Positions 28,901 through 36,696 of a DNA stretch of 64,000 nt are shown in pieces (within the stretch, counting starts at the first letter, position 1; every line of letters begins with the position of its first letter). Both the position numbers and the translations under genes were made by a program. The DNA comes from BOG-933 sp037132135 (GTDB taxonomy: Bacteria; Pseudomonadota; Alphaproteobacteria; Azospirillales; Azospirillaceae), in assembly GCA_037132135.1 (NCBI GenBank), contig JBAXPR010000003.1, forward strand, positions 19,837 to 83,836, in the 5' to 3' direction. The notes below the pieces were generated by a model, which worked only from the letters and a program-made list of their open reading frames with translations, did not search any database and was not told the DNA's origin.

Positions 28901-29198
28901 GCATTGAGGCCAGCGTGGTCGTCAGATCGTAACGCACGCCGCAGGGCAGGCTGAAGGCCAGCATGCCGATAAAGTGCATCGCCCAGGTGCCGAGGCCGAG
29001 CGAAACGGCGGCCGCCGCAAGCAGGCTGAGGCGCTCAAGCGGGCGGCCGGCGGCGGCGATGCCGAGCGAGACCCGCAATGCCGCATAGGAGGCAAACACT
29101 GCCATCGCCACCGACAGCGCGACCAGAGACGGATTGTAAACGGGCAGATAGAGCCCGCCGGAGTCCGCTGCAACCGATGGTTGAATAAACTCCAGCAC
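25947..29198 (-). CDS. MHYT-PAS-PAS-PAS-GGDEF-EAL cyclic di-GMP enzyme
   Basis: The 1083-residue protein begins with a seven-helix MHYT membrane sensor carrying three motif copies: MHF at residues 74-76, MHF at 137-139 and THYT at 205-208. MHYT domains are proposed to sense oxygen, CO or NO through copper. Three PAS domains follow (about 270-630), then a diguanylate cyclase with intact GGDEF at 728-732 and a phosphodiesterase with EAL at 856-858 (GAEALLRW). The RxxD inhibitory site five residues before GGDEF is missing (GTGD). The start is a GTG preceded by GGAGGAGGG. Net activity cannot be predicted. It lies between two chemoreceptor or kinase genes and close to PilZ receivers. Confidence 0.9.
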   Translation of the reverse strand: MLEFIQPSVAADSGGLYLPVYNPSLVALSVAMAVFASYAALRVSLGIAAAGRPLERLSLLAAAAVSLGLGTWAMHFIGMLAFSLPCGVRYDLTTTLASMLPVILAGGVAFHLISRPACGWPRIAVAGAVLGAGIGIMHFSGMAALRMAAALRYDLSLFLLSLLAATLLAILSLGVAVIARRRLAARSTIPDLLGALAMGAAISGTHYTAMTAAVFLRLEGTAISAEGVHRGLLAAVIVSATGLLIGALLLGSLAHRYHGLARIFSTANQRLRQISMAFDTTIESVTITDADGAILSVNPAFTRITGYTESEVRGRNPRFLKSGLQDHGYYERMWQELGRTGHWQGEIWNRRKSGELYPQWLAISAVRDEAGAVQSYVAVASDISSIKRNQDDLNRLLRQNQTILDSAGEGILGIGARGEVVFVNPAALAMLGWTQGDLIGRNAHALLHHSRADGGAYPDALCPVAAVLAGGQACKVGNDYFWRRDGSGFAVDYTVTPATADAGAVVVFRDITERQRNESRVRLAARVFESSPDGIVITDRRHRILSVNHAFLTAFHTTAEDLIGHRPDSLFSGGVGRAQLRQALKALACHGSWETEAVAVRRNGDIFPASVRVSADHNPDGGLSHYVAIVSDLSQEKSAEDRIDYLSRYDALTGLPNLRMLKDYFEIARGSAGHSGNGMALVLCNLDNFKHINDTLGHAAGDEMLREIAKRLKGCIAIGTGDIVCRTGGDEFLVLLVDVPAEEAIHASIYAMRAVVSVPVQLGRYPVSLTASFGISRYPDDGKSFDLLFQKADAAIYHAKQNGRNTTRQFEASMIAYATERLTLKNDLRTAIERDEFSIHYQPLIDLSSGVIIGAEALLRWLSPDHGQVPPTRFIPIAEESGLIVPMGLWVLREVCRQGRLWREAGFPDLRLAVNISAIQLHSPNFVDTVRELITESGMPSEWLELELTESVLIAEGNQTLDVINDLKRLGVRLAIDDFGTGYSCLSYLHKLKTDKLKIDRSFVSGLTINPDSDAIVTTILQMAETMNMITLAEGVETAAQANFLKNKNCQECQGYLFGRPVPAVEFGQLVRAALESRKPAAA

Positions 29199-29430
29199 GT
29201 GTCAAACCCTCCTCCCCCTGTCTTCCGGAAGCGGAAGGCGAGGGAACACCGGCCGGACCTGCCTCGGCAGTCACCGTTGAACCAGATAACCAAGACTTTA
29301 TGTAAATATGCTTAAAACAGTCAGGGATCGTCGGCATACCTGCCCGGTTTCTGATCGTGGAGGTTGGGGGCAGCCATGAAGACAGGAGGGTTGCAAAATG
29401 CCGCAGACCACGACTTGGAATCATTCAAGA

Positions 29431-31752
29431 TCAACCCTCGGCACTGAGCCGTTCCAGTTCGTTTGCCGTGTCATCGATCGCGGCGGCGACAGCTTCGAGC
29501 AGGGTCGCGGCGGCCTCGACATCGGCGCAGCTCTGAAGTTGCCGGGCCAGCGCCGCCACCCGGGTGCCGCCGATGTTCAAGAACATGCCTTTTATTGCAT
29601 GGGCAGCGCCATTGGCCAGCGGCAGATTCCCCTGAGTGATGGCATCCTTCAGCAGCGACAGCTGATCCCGGCTGCAGGGTATGAAGGCGGACACCAAGTC
29701 CGAGAAGGCCGCCGGCATCATCATGGTCCTGATTTCGATCAGCAGGCCGCGATCGACCAGCGGAATGTGGCCGATGCCCGGGTCGGTCGCCGAGGGGGCC
29801 GCGACCGGCGCGCAGGGGGCCGGCACCCCGTTCTGGATCCGGGCGAGCACGGCATCGACCTTGCTCCACTCGACCGGCTTGGTCAGGAAGTCGGTCAGGC
29901 CGGCGTTCATGTAGACGGTACGGTGTTCGGCCAGGGCGTCGGCGGTCAGAGCGACGATCGGAATCCCCGAGAGCGGCGGCGGCATGGTCCGGATACGGCG
30001 GGTGGCTTCGGGGCCGGCCATCACCGGCATCTGCATGTCCATCAGAATCAGGTCGAAGGGCTGGGTGGCCACGGTCTCGCAGGCCTGCAGGCCGTTCTCG
30101 ACCATGGCCACCCGGTGGCCCCGTTGCTCCAGGCCGATCTTGACGATCATGCGGTTGATCGGGTTGTCCTCGGCCAGAAGGATCGACATCGGGTGCACCG
30201 TGACCGCCTCTTGCGGCTCGACCAAGAGATCGCCGGGATGGCCGGGTTGGACGACGCAAGTGAAGCCAAATAACGAGCCCCGTCCGAACTCGCTGGTGGC
30301 GCCGATTTCACCGCCCATCAGTTCGACCAGCCGTTTGCTGATGGCCAGTCCGAGCCCGGTGCCGCCGAATTTCCGTGTCGTGCCCTTGCCGGCCTGGGAG
30401 AACGGGATGAACAGATTGGCCATGTCGGCTTCGGAAATGCCGATGCCGGTGTCCTCGACCTCGAAGCGCAGCCGGATGGTGTCACCCGAGTCCTCATGGC
30501 GGACCCGGACGGTGACCTGACCGTCGCGGGTGAATTTGACCGCGTTGTTGATCAGGTTGCCCAGGACCTGTTTGATCCGGGTCGGGTCGCCGCGGACGAA
30601 GAGGGCGGCGAGGCCACCAGCGTCGAGGGCGATGGTGCAGCAGTTCTCCTCGGCCTTGGCCATAAACAGCAGCACCGTCTCTGCGGTCACCGCGATGGCG
30701 TCGAAGGTGACGCATTCGAGCGCCAACCGGTCGGCTTCGATCTTCGAATAGTCGAGGGTATCGTTGAGCACCGTGAGCAGGGTCCGCGCCGAGGAGCGCA
30801 TGGCGTCGATGTAGAGCTTCTGATCGTCGTTGAGCGGCGTTTCGGAGAGGAAGTCGGCCATGCCGATGACCCCGGTCATCGGGGTGCGCAACTCGTGGCT
30901 CATCATGGCAAGGAAGGCCGATTTGGCGCGGCTGGCCTCCTCGGCGGCCTCCTTGGCCCGGATCAGCTGGGCTTCCGCCGATTTGCGCTCGGTGATGTCG
31001 GAGGAAAGCACGAGGTAGCCCACCGCTTCACCGTTCTGACCATGGATCGCGGTGATCCGGGTTTCGAAGCTCCGGCCCGGCGCGCCGCGATAGGCGCTGG
31101 ACTCGAAGACATGCTCGCCGGTTTGATCGACCAGCCTCAGGCCCTGCCGGACACGGGACGACGGGATGCCCTGCTCGCCATGGATGACCTCGATCGGCCG
31201 TCCGATGACCTCGTGCTTGCGGTAGCCGAACACCCGTTCGGCCACAGGATTGAAGTAGACGATCCGCATCTCCCGATTGACGGTGACGATGCCGAGGTCG
31301 TTGGTGCAGGTCAGGATGCTGTTGAGATAGCTGCGCTCTTCAGAGAGGGCGCCCTCGGCCTGCTTGCGTGCCGTGATGTCCACCCGGCTGATCACCACGC
31401 CCTGCCAGTCCGCCTGCAGGCGCGAGGCGGTGAGGTGGAACCAGCGCTGGTCCCAGGGCACGTGATCGGCGACCTCCATGTGGAAGCTGCTGCGGGTACC
31501 GGTCAATAGCTCCGAGAGGGCGGCGCGCAGGGCATGCCCCTGCGGGTTGACCGTCTGGTCATCCCAGCTGCAGAGCTGAAGATAGTCGTGTCCGAGCCAG
31601 TCTTCCTCGCGGCTGCGCGCCCCGCCATTGGCCAGATCATAGAGAATCCACGCCGCATTGACCATCACGACGCGCCCCTCGCCGTCGAGCACCAGAATCT
31701 GCGCCTCCATGGAGTCGATGATCGAACGCAACAGGCTGAGGCTGTATTCCAT
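29431..31752 (-). CDS. PAS-PAS hybrid histidine kinase with REC and Hpt
   Basis: The soluble 773-residue protein has two PAS domains (residues about 5-130 and 140-265). HisKA has its His in MMSHELRTPMTGVIGM, and the ATPase has LINNAVKF and VEDTGIGIS. A receiver follows (LAEDNPINR, LILMDMQMPVMAG), then a C-terminal Hpt with the His in AAHAIKGMFLNIGG. AGGGA precedes the ATG. It is divergent from the phytochrome-like gene across 585 bases. As that photosensor lacks a kinase, this kinase is one candidate partner, though nothing in the sequence proves it. Confidence 0.88.
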   Translation of the reverse strand: MEYSLSLLRSIIDSMEAQILVLDGEGRVVMVNAAWILYDLANGGARSREEDWLGHDYLQLCSWDDQTVNPQGHALRAALSELLTGTRSSFHMEVADHVPWDQRWFHLTASRLQADWQGVVISRVDITARKQAEGALSEERSYLNSILTCTNDLGIVTVNREMRIVYFNPVAERVFGYRKHEVIGRPIEVIHGEQGIPSSRVRQGLRLVDQTGEHVFESSAYRGAPGRSFETRITAIHGQNGEAVGYLVLSSDITERKSAEAQLIRAKEAAEEASRAKSAFLAMMSHELRTPMTGVIGMADFLSETPLNDDQKLYIDAMRSSARTLLTVLNDTLDYSKIEADRLALECVTFDAIAVTAETVLLFMAKAEENCCTIALDAGGLAALFVRGDPTRIKQVLGNLINNAVKFTRDGQVTVRVRHEDSGDTIRLRFEVEDTGIGISEADMANLFIPFSQAGKGTTRKFGGTGLGLAISKRLVELMGGEIGATSEFGRGSLFGFTCVVQPGHPGDLLVEPQEAVTVHPMSILLAEDNPINRMIVKIGLEQRGHRVAMVENGLQACETVATQPFDLILMDMQMPVMAGPEATRRIRTMPPPLSGIPIVALTADALAEHRTVYMNAGLTDFLTKPVEWSKVDAVLARIQNGVPAPCAPVAAPSATDPGIGHIPLVDRGLLIEIRTMMMPAAFSDLVSAFIPCSRDQLSLLKDAITQGNLPLANGAAHAIKGMFLNIGGTRVAALARQLQSCADVEAAATLLEAVAAAIDDTANELERLSAEG

Positions 31753-32337
31753 AAAGCGGTCCCTATCGATCCGACGACGGAAGGGGCTGAGGACTGAAAT
31801 TTGCCGGGGGCTTTGATCTCGGGGGCGTGCAGGCTTTCATGAGGAAACGACAGATGACAAAACCACAAGAGAGATTTTTGCAGCCCGGATTACGCTTAAT
31901 CGGCATCAGATCGTCTGGTGGATACGGTTATGTCTGCATCTGTCTTTTTTTCGGACGGCGACCTGGACAGGGCGATATCTTCAGGACGATTACGTGCCAG
32001 TCAAGGCTGAAACGACCGCATCCACTAACGGTCACTCCCGCGGGTCCGTCCGGGAGCACGCGCTTCATATGATTTCCAGGGGGCACAGTAGCTCAAAAAT
32101 TCCTGGTGGCAAATTGGTTTCTATGTTACCAGATAACCTGAACTAGTTAATATTGTTCGGTTGATCACGGCGTGGTCACGTTGGTTTTCGCTGAGATGTC
32201 CCGGCCGTCTTGTTCCGAACTTTCGGTTTGTCACAGTTTTGAGGCCAGTATCCGTCCTGACCAACGATCCGGCCGTGTTGTTGTCCGCGCGTTCGGCGGG
32301 ACAGGAGGGCCTGCTGCCTTAGGGGCGAAAGACAGAC
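31753..32337. other. Long divergent intergenic region before the phytochrome gene
   Basis: These 585 bases separate the hybrid kinase from the phytochrome-like gene. The section 31850-32180 is clearly more AT-rich than its surroundings. Close to the phytochrome start lie GTCCTGACCAA at 32254-32264, resembling the kai/carH operator word with two differences, and a TGTCC/GGACA inverted pair near 32287-32308. I see no convincing gene, tRNA or terminator. Confidence 0.4.
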
Positions 32338-33834
32338 ATGCCTTCGGTGATCGCAAGCCAATTGATGTCGTGCGAGGAGGAAGCTCTTGCGCACTCGGGG
32401 TTGATTCAACCCCATGGCGTTCTTCTGTTCATCGAGCGGGTCAGCGGCCGCATCAGCCATGTCAGCGCCAATTGCGCCAGCCTGCTGGGGGTCACGCCGG
32501 AGGCTTTGCTCGGGCAGGACGGTCTGGCCTGGCTGGCCCGGCGGAGCCGGGTGCCGGTGACGCTGCCAACGATGGCCGGAAAGCGCGAGGACGTGCCCCG
32601 GATGCTTGAAACGGCGGCCGGTTCGCTGGATTTGCTGATCTCGGCCAGCGGAGCCGGCTGGCTGCTTGAGTTCGAGGCCGCCGCCCCGGTCGAGGCTGCG
32701 GCGCTGCCGGGTGAGCCGCCCCCGGCTCGGGCTCCCCCAAAGGACGAGGCGGAGATGCGCCGGGTGGAGCAGGCGCTGGTCGAGGCGATCCAGGCGCTGA
32801 CCGGCTACAGCCGGGTGATGCTCTACCGGTTTCATGCCGACTGGTCGGGCGAGGTGATTGCCGAGGCAGTGACCGGGGCCATCGGCCGTTATCTCGGGCT
32901 GCGCTTTCCCGCCTCGGACATTCCCGCCAACGCCCGGGCTCTCTATTCCCAGACTCCTTACCGGCATATCGCCGATGTCGGGGCAAAGCCGGTGGCGCTG
33001 GTTTGCGATGGCGATGCCGCGGGCCGCCCCCCGCTCGACATCACGTGGTCTGACTTGCGCTCGGTGTCGCCGATCCATCTCCAGTATCTGAAAAACATGC
33101 GGGTCGCCGCCTCGTTTTCGGTCTCGGTGATGGTCGCGGGCAGGCTCTGGGGGCTGATCGCCTGTCACCACCAGCAGGCCGGCTTTCTGCCTCTGGCGGT
33201 TCGTCAGCACAGTGTCCGGCTGGCGCGGGACTTCGTGTTTGCGCTCCAGGTCTATGAGGCGGGGGTTCGACGGCGGGTTCACGACGTCGTGACCGAATGC
33301 TCGACGGCGCTGCGTAGCGCCGTAGACGCCGGACGGCCGATCGCGGAGGCGCTGGCCGATGAACAGGGCCGGTTGCTGAAGCTGTTCGGCGCCGTCGGTG
33401 GCGCGCTGATCACCGGCACCACCGTCTGTCCGATCGGCAAGGCGCCGGACCGCCTGTTCCTGATGGCGTTGCACCAGTGGTGCCAGCGCAACCAGACCGA
33501 GGCGGAACTGAGTTTCGACCACCGGCCCGAAGCGCTGGCGGCGTCGGCTTCGCCATCGCCTCCGTGCGGCGTGCTGGCGCTGCGCCTCCGGGCGGCCAGC
33601 CTGGGCGGCGACTGGGTATATCTCTACTGGCTGCGCCCCGAGCAGGCCCAGGAGATCGTCTGGGCCGGCAATCCCGACAAGCCGGTCGAGGTCAGTTCCG
33701 ACGGTCTGCGCCTTTCGCCGCGCGAGTCCTTCGAGAAGTGGGTCGAGGTCCGCCGGGGCTATGCTTCGCCCTGGGAGATACACACCCTGTTTGCCGCCCA
33801 GCAGTGGCGCAAGCAGTTGGCGCAGTGGCTGTGA
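32338..33834 (+). CDS. Bacteriophytochrome photosensory module (PAS-GAF-PHY) without kinase
   Basis: The 498-residue protein has all three photosensory domains. The biliverdin-attaching Cys is at residue 12, nine residues before the Gly of SGLIQPHG, the exact spacing of canonical bacteriophytochromes. The GAF domain has FPASDIP (Asp 194), SVSPIHLQYL (His 247) and WGLIACHH (His 277 and 278), the pocket residues around biliverdin. PHY has the tongue motifs WLRPE at 431-435 and PRESF at 461-465. It ends about 33 residues after PRESF, so no histidine kinase or other output follows. It should absorb red and far-red light and signal by protein contact. The next gene, 28 bases on, encodes a pentapeptide-repeat protein, probably co-transcribed. 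Confidence 0.9.
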   Translation: MPSVIASQLMSCEEEALAHSGLIQPHGVLLFIERVSGRISHVSANCASLLGVTPEALLGQDGLAWLARRSRVPVTLPTMAGKREDVPRMLETAAGSLDLLISASGAGWLLEFEAAAPVEAAALPGEPPPARAPPKDEAEMRRVEQALVEAIQALTGYSRVMLYRFHADWSGEVIAEAVTGAIGRYLGLRFPASDIPANARALYSQTPYRHIADVGAKPVALVCDGDAAGRPPLDITWSDLRSVSPIHLQYLKNMRVAASFSVSVMVAGRLWGLIACHHQQAGFLPLAVRQHSVRLARDFVFALQVYEAGVRRRVHDVVTECSTALRSAVDAGRPIAEALADEQGRLLKLFGAVGGALITGTTVCPIGKAPDRLFLMALHQWCQRNQTEAELSFDHRPEALAASASPSPPCGVLALRLRAASLGGDWVYLYWLRPEQAQEIVWAGNPDKPVEVSSDGLRLSPRESFEKWVEVRRGYASPWEIHTLFAAQQWRKQLAQWL

Positions 33835-33865
33835 CCGCGTCCGCGGCGCGCAGGATGGGTGATTG

Positions 33866-35239
33866 ATGACCGACGCGCCGACGCGGAGGACTCGGACCCG
33901 GCACCCGAAGAAAGCGGGCGCGCGCGTCGTGGCCAGGGCGGTCCAGGACGAGGTCAATCTGGCGCTGGACCGCCATGAGGCGTTTCTCAAGCGGCGGGTC
34001 GGCGGCATCCGGGCGGTGTTGAAGTTTCGCGATCTCTCCCACATCGATCTCTCAGGGCGGAACCTCTCGGAGTGCGACTTCACCGGCGCCACCCTCTTCG
34101 GCTGCAATCTCCGCGACACCAAGCTGCACCACGCCAATCTCTTTGCCGTCGATCTGCGCTCGGCGATCATCGAGAATACCGATTTTCACCGCGCCGATCT
34201 GCGTGGCGCCGCCCTGCGGGGCGCGCGGATGAACGACGCCATCCTGACCGAAGCGGATCTGCGGTGCGGCGTAATGCTGCAACCGGGCATCGGCGGCGAA
34301 CTGGTCGACCTCAAACACCGGATCGGCACCAGCGACATGACCATCGCGTCGGCCCAACGGGCCGACATGACCCGGGCCAAGATGAGCGATTCCTTCATCA
34401 GGCAGACCGACCTGACCGACGCCATCCTGCGCAATGTCCGCTTCGTGCGCGCCGACCTCAGCCATTCCAACCTGACCGGCGCCACTTTGGAGGGCGCCGA
34501 TCTCACCGAGGCCAACCTCTCGGGCGCGATCCTGCACGGCGCCATCCTGTCGCGCAGTTGTCTGATGAACACCAATCTGCGCGATGCGGATTTGATCGGG
34601 GTGGTGCTGGATTCGGTCGATTTTTCCCAGGCCGATCTGACCAACGCCAGCATCGCCAGCCGTGTCGAAAACCTGGGTGGGCAGATCGGCGCCATCATCA
34701 CCGCCCATCTGGAATGGATCCAGTCGAATGGTCGCGAGGGCAAGAGGGTCAGTCTGGCCCGGACCGATATCGGGGGCGAAGACTTCAGTTCACTCAACCT
34801 TTCTGCCGGCGATTTCAGCTACGCGATCATGACCGGGGTCAATCTGACCAAATCATGTCTGGCCATGGCCGACTTGTCGTTTGCCGATCTCAGGGGCGCC
34901 GATCTGCGGCATGCCGATCTGCGCGGCGCCAATCTCAAGCGGGCGACGCTGAATGGCGCCTCGCTGCAGGGCGCCCGCCTCTCGGCGATGGCGCTCAGCC
35001 TGTCGACCAACACCCAATGGCCGGCCAATCTCGAAAGCGCCCGTCTGCGCAGCGCCAATCTCGCCGGGTCCGATTTGCGCCAGGCCGTGCTCAACCAGTG
35101 CGATCTCACCCACGCCGACCTGCGTCAGGCGGATCTGCGCCGGGCGTCGCTGCGCAACGCAACCCTCACCCACGCCAATCTGAGCGGCGCCCAGCTCGAG
35201 GGCGCCGATCTCGAGGGCACGATCGACCTCAAGATCTAA
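33866..35239 (+). CDS. Pentapeptide-repeat protein
   Basis: After a basic N-terminus the 457-residue protein consists mostly of A(D/N)Lxx pentapeptides, which fold as a right-handed quadrilateral beta helix. There are three repeat blocks. Two interruptions occur, one around LQPGIGGELVDLKHRIG and one around AHLEWIQSNGREGKRV. Such proteins act as scaffolds or DNA mimics; the specific role is unknown. Position directly behind a kinase-less phytochrome suggests it may be that photosensor's partner (inference). The start is uncertain between TTG/ATG codons at 33863-33866. Its stop overlaps that of the convergent kinase gene by four bases. Confidence 0.85.
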   Translation: MTDAPTRRTRTRHPKKAGARVVARAVQDEVNLALDRHEAFLKRRVGGIRAVLKFRDLSHIDLSGRNLSECDFTGATLFGCNLRDTKLHHANLFAVDLRSAIIENTDFHRADLRGAALRGARMNDAILTEADLRCGVMLQPGIGGELVDLKHRIGTSDMTIASAQRADMTRAKMSDSFIRQTDLTDAILRNVRFVRADLSHSNLTGATLEGADLTEANLSGAILHGAILSRSCLMNTNLRDADLIGVVLDSVDFSQADLTNASIASRVENLGGQIGAIITAHLEWIQSNGREGKRVSLARTDIGGEDFSSLNLSAGDFSYAIMTGVNLTKSCLAMADLSFADLRGADLRHADLRGANLKRATLNGASLQGARLSAMALSLSTNTQWPANLESARLRSANLAGSDLRQAVLNQCDLTHADLRQADLRRASLRNATLTHANLSGAQLEGADLEGTIDLKI

Positions 35240-36696
35240 GCCCGGTATGGCACCACGCGCTTGGGTGGGAAGCGGACGATGGCGGTGGTGCCGAGATTGG
35301 GCTCGCTGGAGATGGTCAGCGAGCCGCCATGGAGTTCGGCCATCACCCGCGTGATGTAAAGCCCAAGCCCGGTGCCCTGGTTGCGGGTGGTGTAGGGGTT
35401 GCCGACCCGGCCGAACGGCTTCATCAAATTCGCCAGATCCTCGGCGCTGATCCCGATACCGGTGTCCTCGACCAGAAGAACCAAGGAGCCGTCCTCGTCA
35501 CAGTAGCAACTGGTGGTGACCTGGCCGCCGGCCTGGGTGTACTTGACAGAGTTTGACAAAAGATTGATCAGAATCTGCCGCAACCGGCGAAAATCCGCAT
35601 AGAGCGGCACCATATAGGGTATCGGCTGATACAGCAGATCCACGCCTTTTTCGCGGGCGATCCGGCTGACCATCTGGAGCGAGGAAGTGATGGCCAGATG
35701 GACATCGATGATCTGGCAGTCCAGCACCACCTTGCCGGCCTCGACCGCGGCGACGTCGAGGACATCGTTGACGATCGAGAGCAGATGCTTGCCCGAGGTG
35801 TTGATGATCTCGGCGTATTCGCGATAGGTGTCGTGTTGCGCCTGCAGGATGTCCTGCTGGATGATTTCGGAGAAGCCGATGATCGAATTCAGCGGCGTGC
35901 GCAGCTCGTGGCTCATGCAGGCCAGGAAATGGGTCTTGGCCAGATTGCTCAGCTCGGCCTCGATCTTGGCTTCGCGCAGGTCTTCTTCCATCTGTTTGCG
36001 CTGGGTGATTTCGCGCAAGGAGGTCAGATAGGCCGCCTGCTCCAGCCAGTTGATCTTGACCACCCGCATCTCGGCGATCCGCCGGCCGCCGATCTCGATT
36101 TCGACGGCGCCGTCACCGACCACCGGAAAGCCGAACTGCTGGTTGATCAGGTCGCCGATCGGCCGGCCGAAGAGATCGGAGGCCGCCGGGTTGGCGAACA
36201 GCACGATGCCGTCGATGTTGACCACCACCATGCTGTCGGGGAAGGTCGCGATCAGTTGGCGCAGGCTGGTCTCTGTCCGCTGCCGCTGCAGGAGATGGTG
36301 GAGCAGGCGCGGCACGATCCGGTGATCGAGATTCAGCTTGGCTAAAAACTCGGCCTCGTAGCCATGCACCGTGGTTGGGCTGACGCCGTTCGCGTCGGCT
36401 TCGCCGAGGACCACGATCGGCACCGCCTCGCCGACCACGGCCCGGACCTGGGCCAGAGTGTCCATGCCCTGGCTGTCGGGAAGGTCGAGATCGAGGATCA
36501 CCATGTCAAAGGGATCGGTGCGCGCGATCTGCCTGGCCGAAGAGAGATCGGCGACCCGGTGGACGGAGAAGTCGACGGCGCTGCCTTCGCTCAGCACCTT
36601 TTCAACGAAGCTGGCATCGGCGGGATCGTCATCGACCAGCAGCAGGCGGATCAGCTTGTCAGGTTGGGGTCCCGGTCGGGTCTGGACTGACTCCAT
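35236..36696 (-). CDS. REC-PAS histidine kinase of the kai operon
   Basis: The soluble 486-residue kinase has an N-terminal receiver (LLVDDDPADA, VILDLDLPDSQG), one PAS domain (about 140-245) and HisKA with its His in CMSHELRTPLNSIIGFSE. The ATPase has LLSNSVKY, VEDTGIGIS and GTGLGLYITRV. In the receiver the switch Thr/Ser is replaced by Gly (IVVLGEAD), while Asp and Lys remain. It is last in the operon behind kaiC: the ATG shares one base with the kaiC TGA (TGATG), with GGAGG upstream. By analogy with SasA-like kinases it probably reads KaiC phosphorylation, but it lacks the KaiB-like domain of SasA. Confidence 0.87.
   Translation of the reverse strand: MESVQTRPGPQPDKLIRLLLVDDDPADASFVEKVLSEGSAVDFSVHRVADLSSARQIARTDPFDMVILDLDLPDSQGMDTLAQVRAVVGEAVPIVVLGEADANGVSPTTVHGYEAEFLAKLNLDHRIVPRLLHHLLQRQRTETSLRQLIATFPDSMVVVNIDGIVLFANPAASDLFGRPIGDLINQQFGFPVVGDGAVEIEIGGRRIAEMRVVKINWLEQAAYLTSLREITQRKQMEEDLREAKIEAELSNLAKTHFLACMSHELRTPLNSIIGFSEIIQQDILQAQHDTYREYAEIINTSGKHLLSIVNDVLDVAAVEAGKVVLDCQIIDVHLAITSSLQMVSRIAREKGVDLLYQPIPYMVPLYADFRRLRQILINLLSNSVKYTQAGGQVTTSCYCDEDGSLVLLVEDTGIGISAEDLANLMKPFGRVGNPYTTRNQGTGLGLYITRVMAELHGGSLTISSEPNLGTTAIVRFPPKRVVPYRA

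Noticed and set aside
31827..32072. 81-codon open frame in the phytochrome upstream region
   Set aside because: It lacks a good ribosome-binding site, its composition is unlike neighbouring proteins and it has no recognisable motif.
32079..32100. tRNA-like stretch GGGGCACAGTAGCTCA
   Set aside because: It resembles a tRNA D-arm, but no anticodon stem, T-arm (GGTTCGAATCC type) or matching acceptor end follows.
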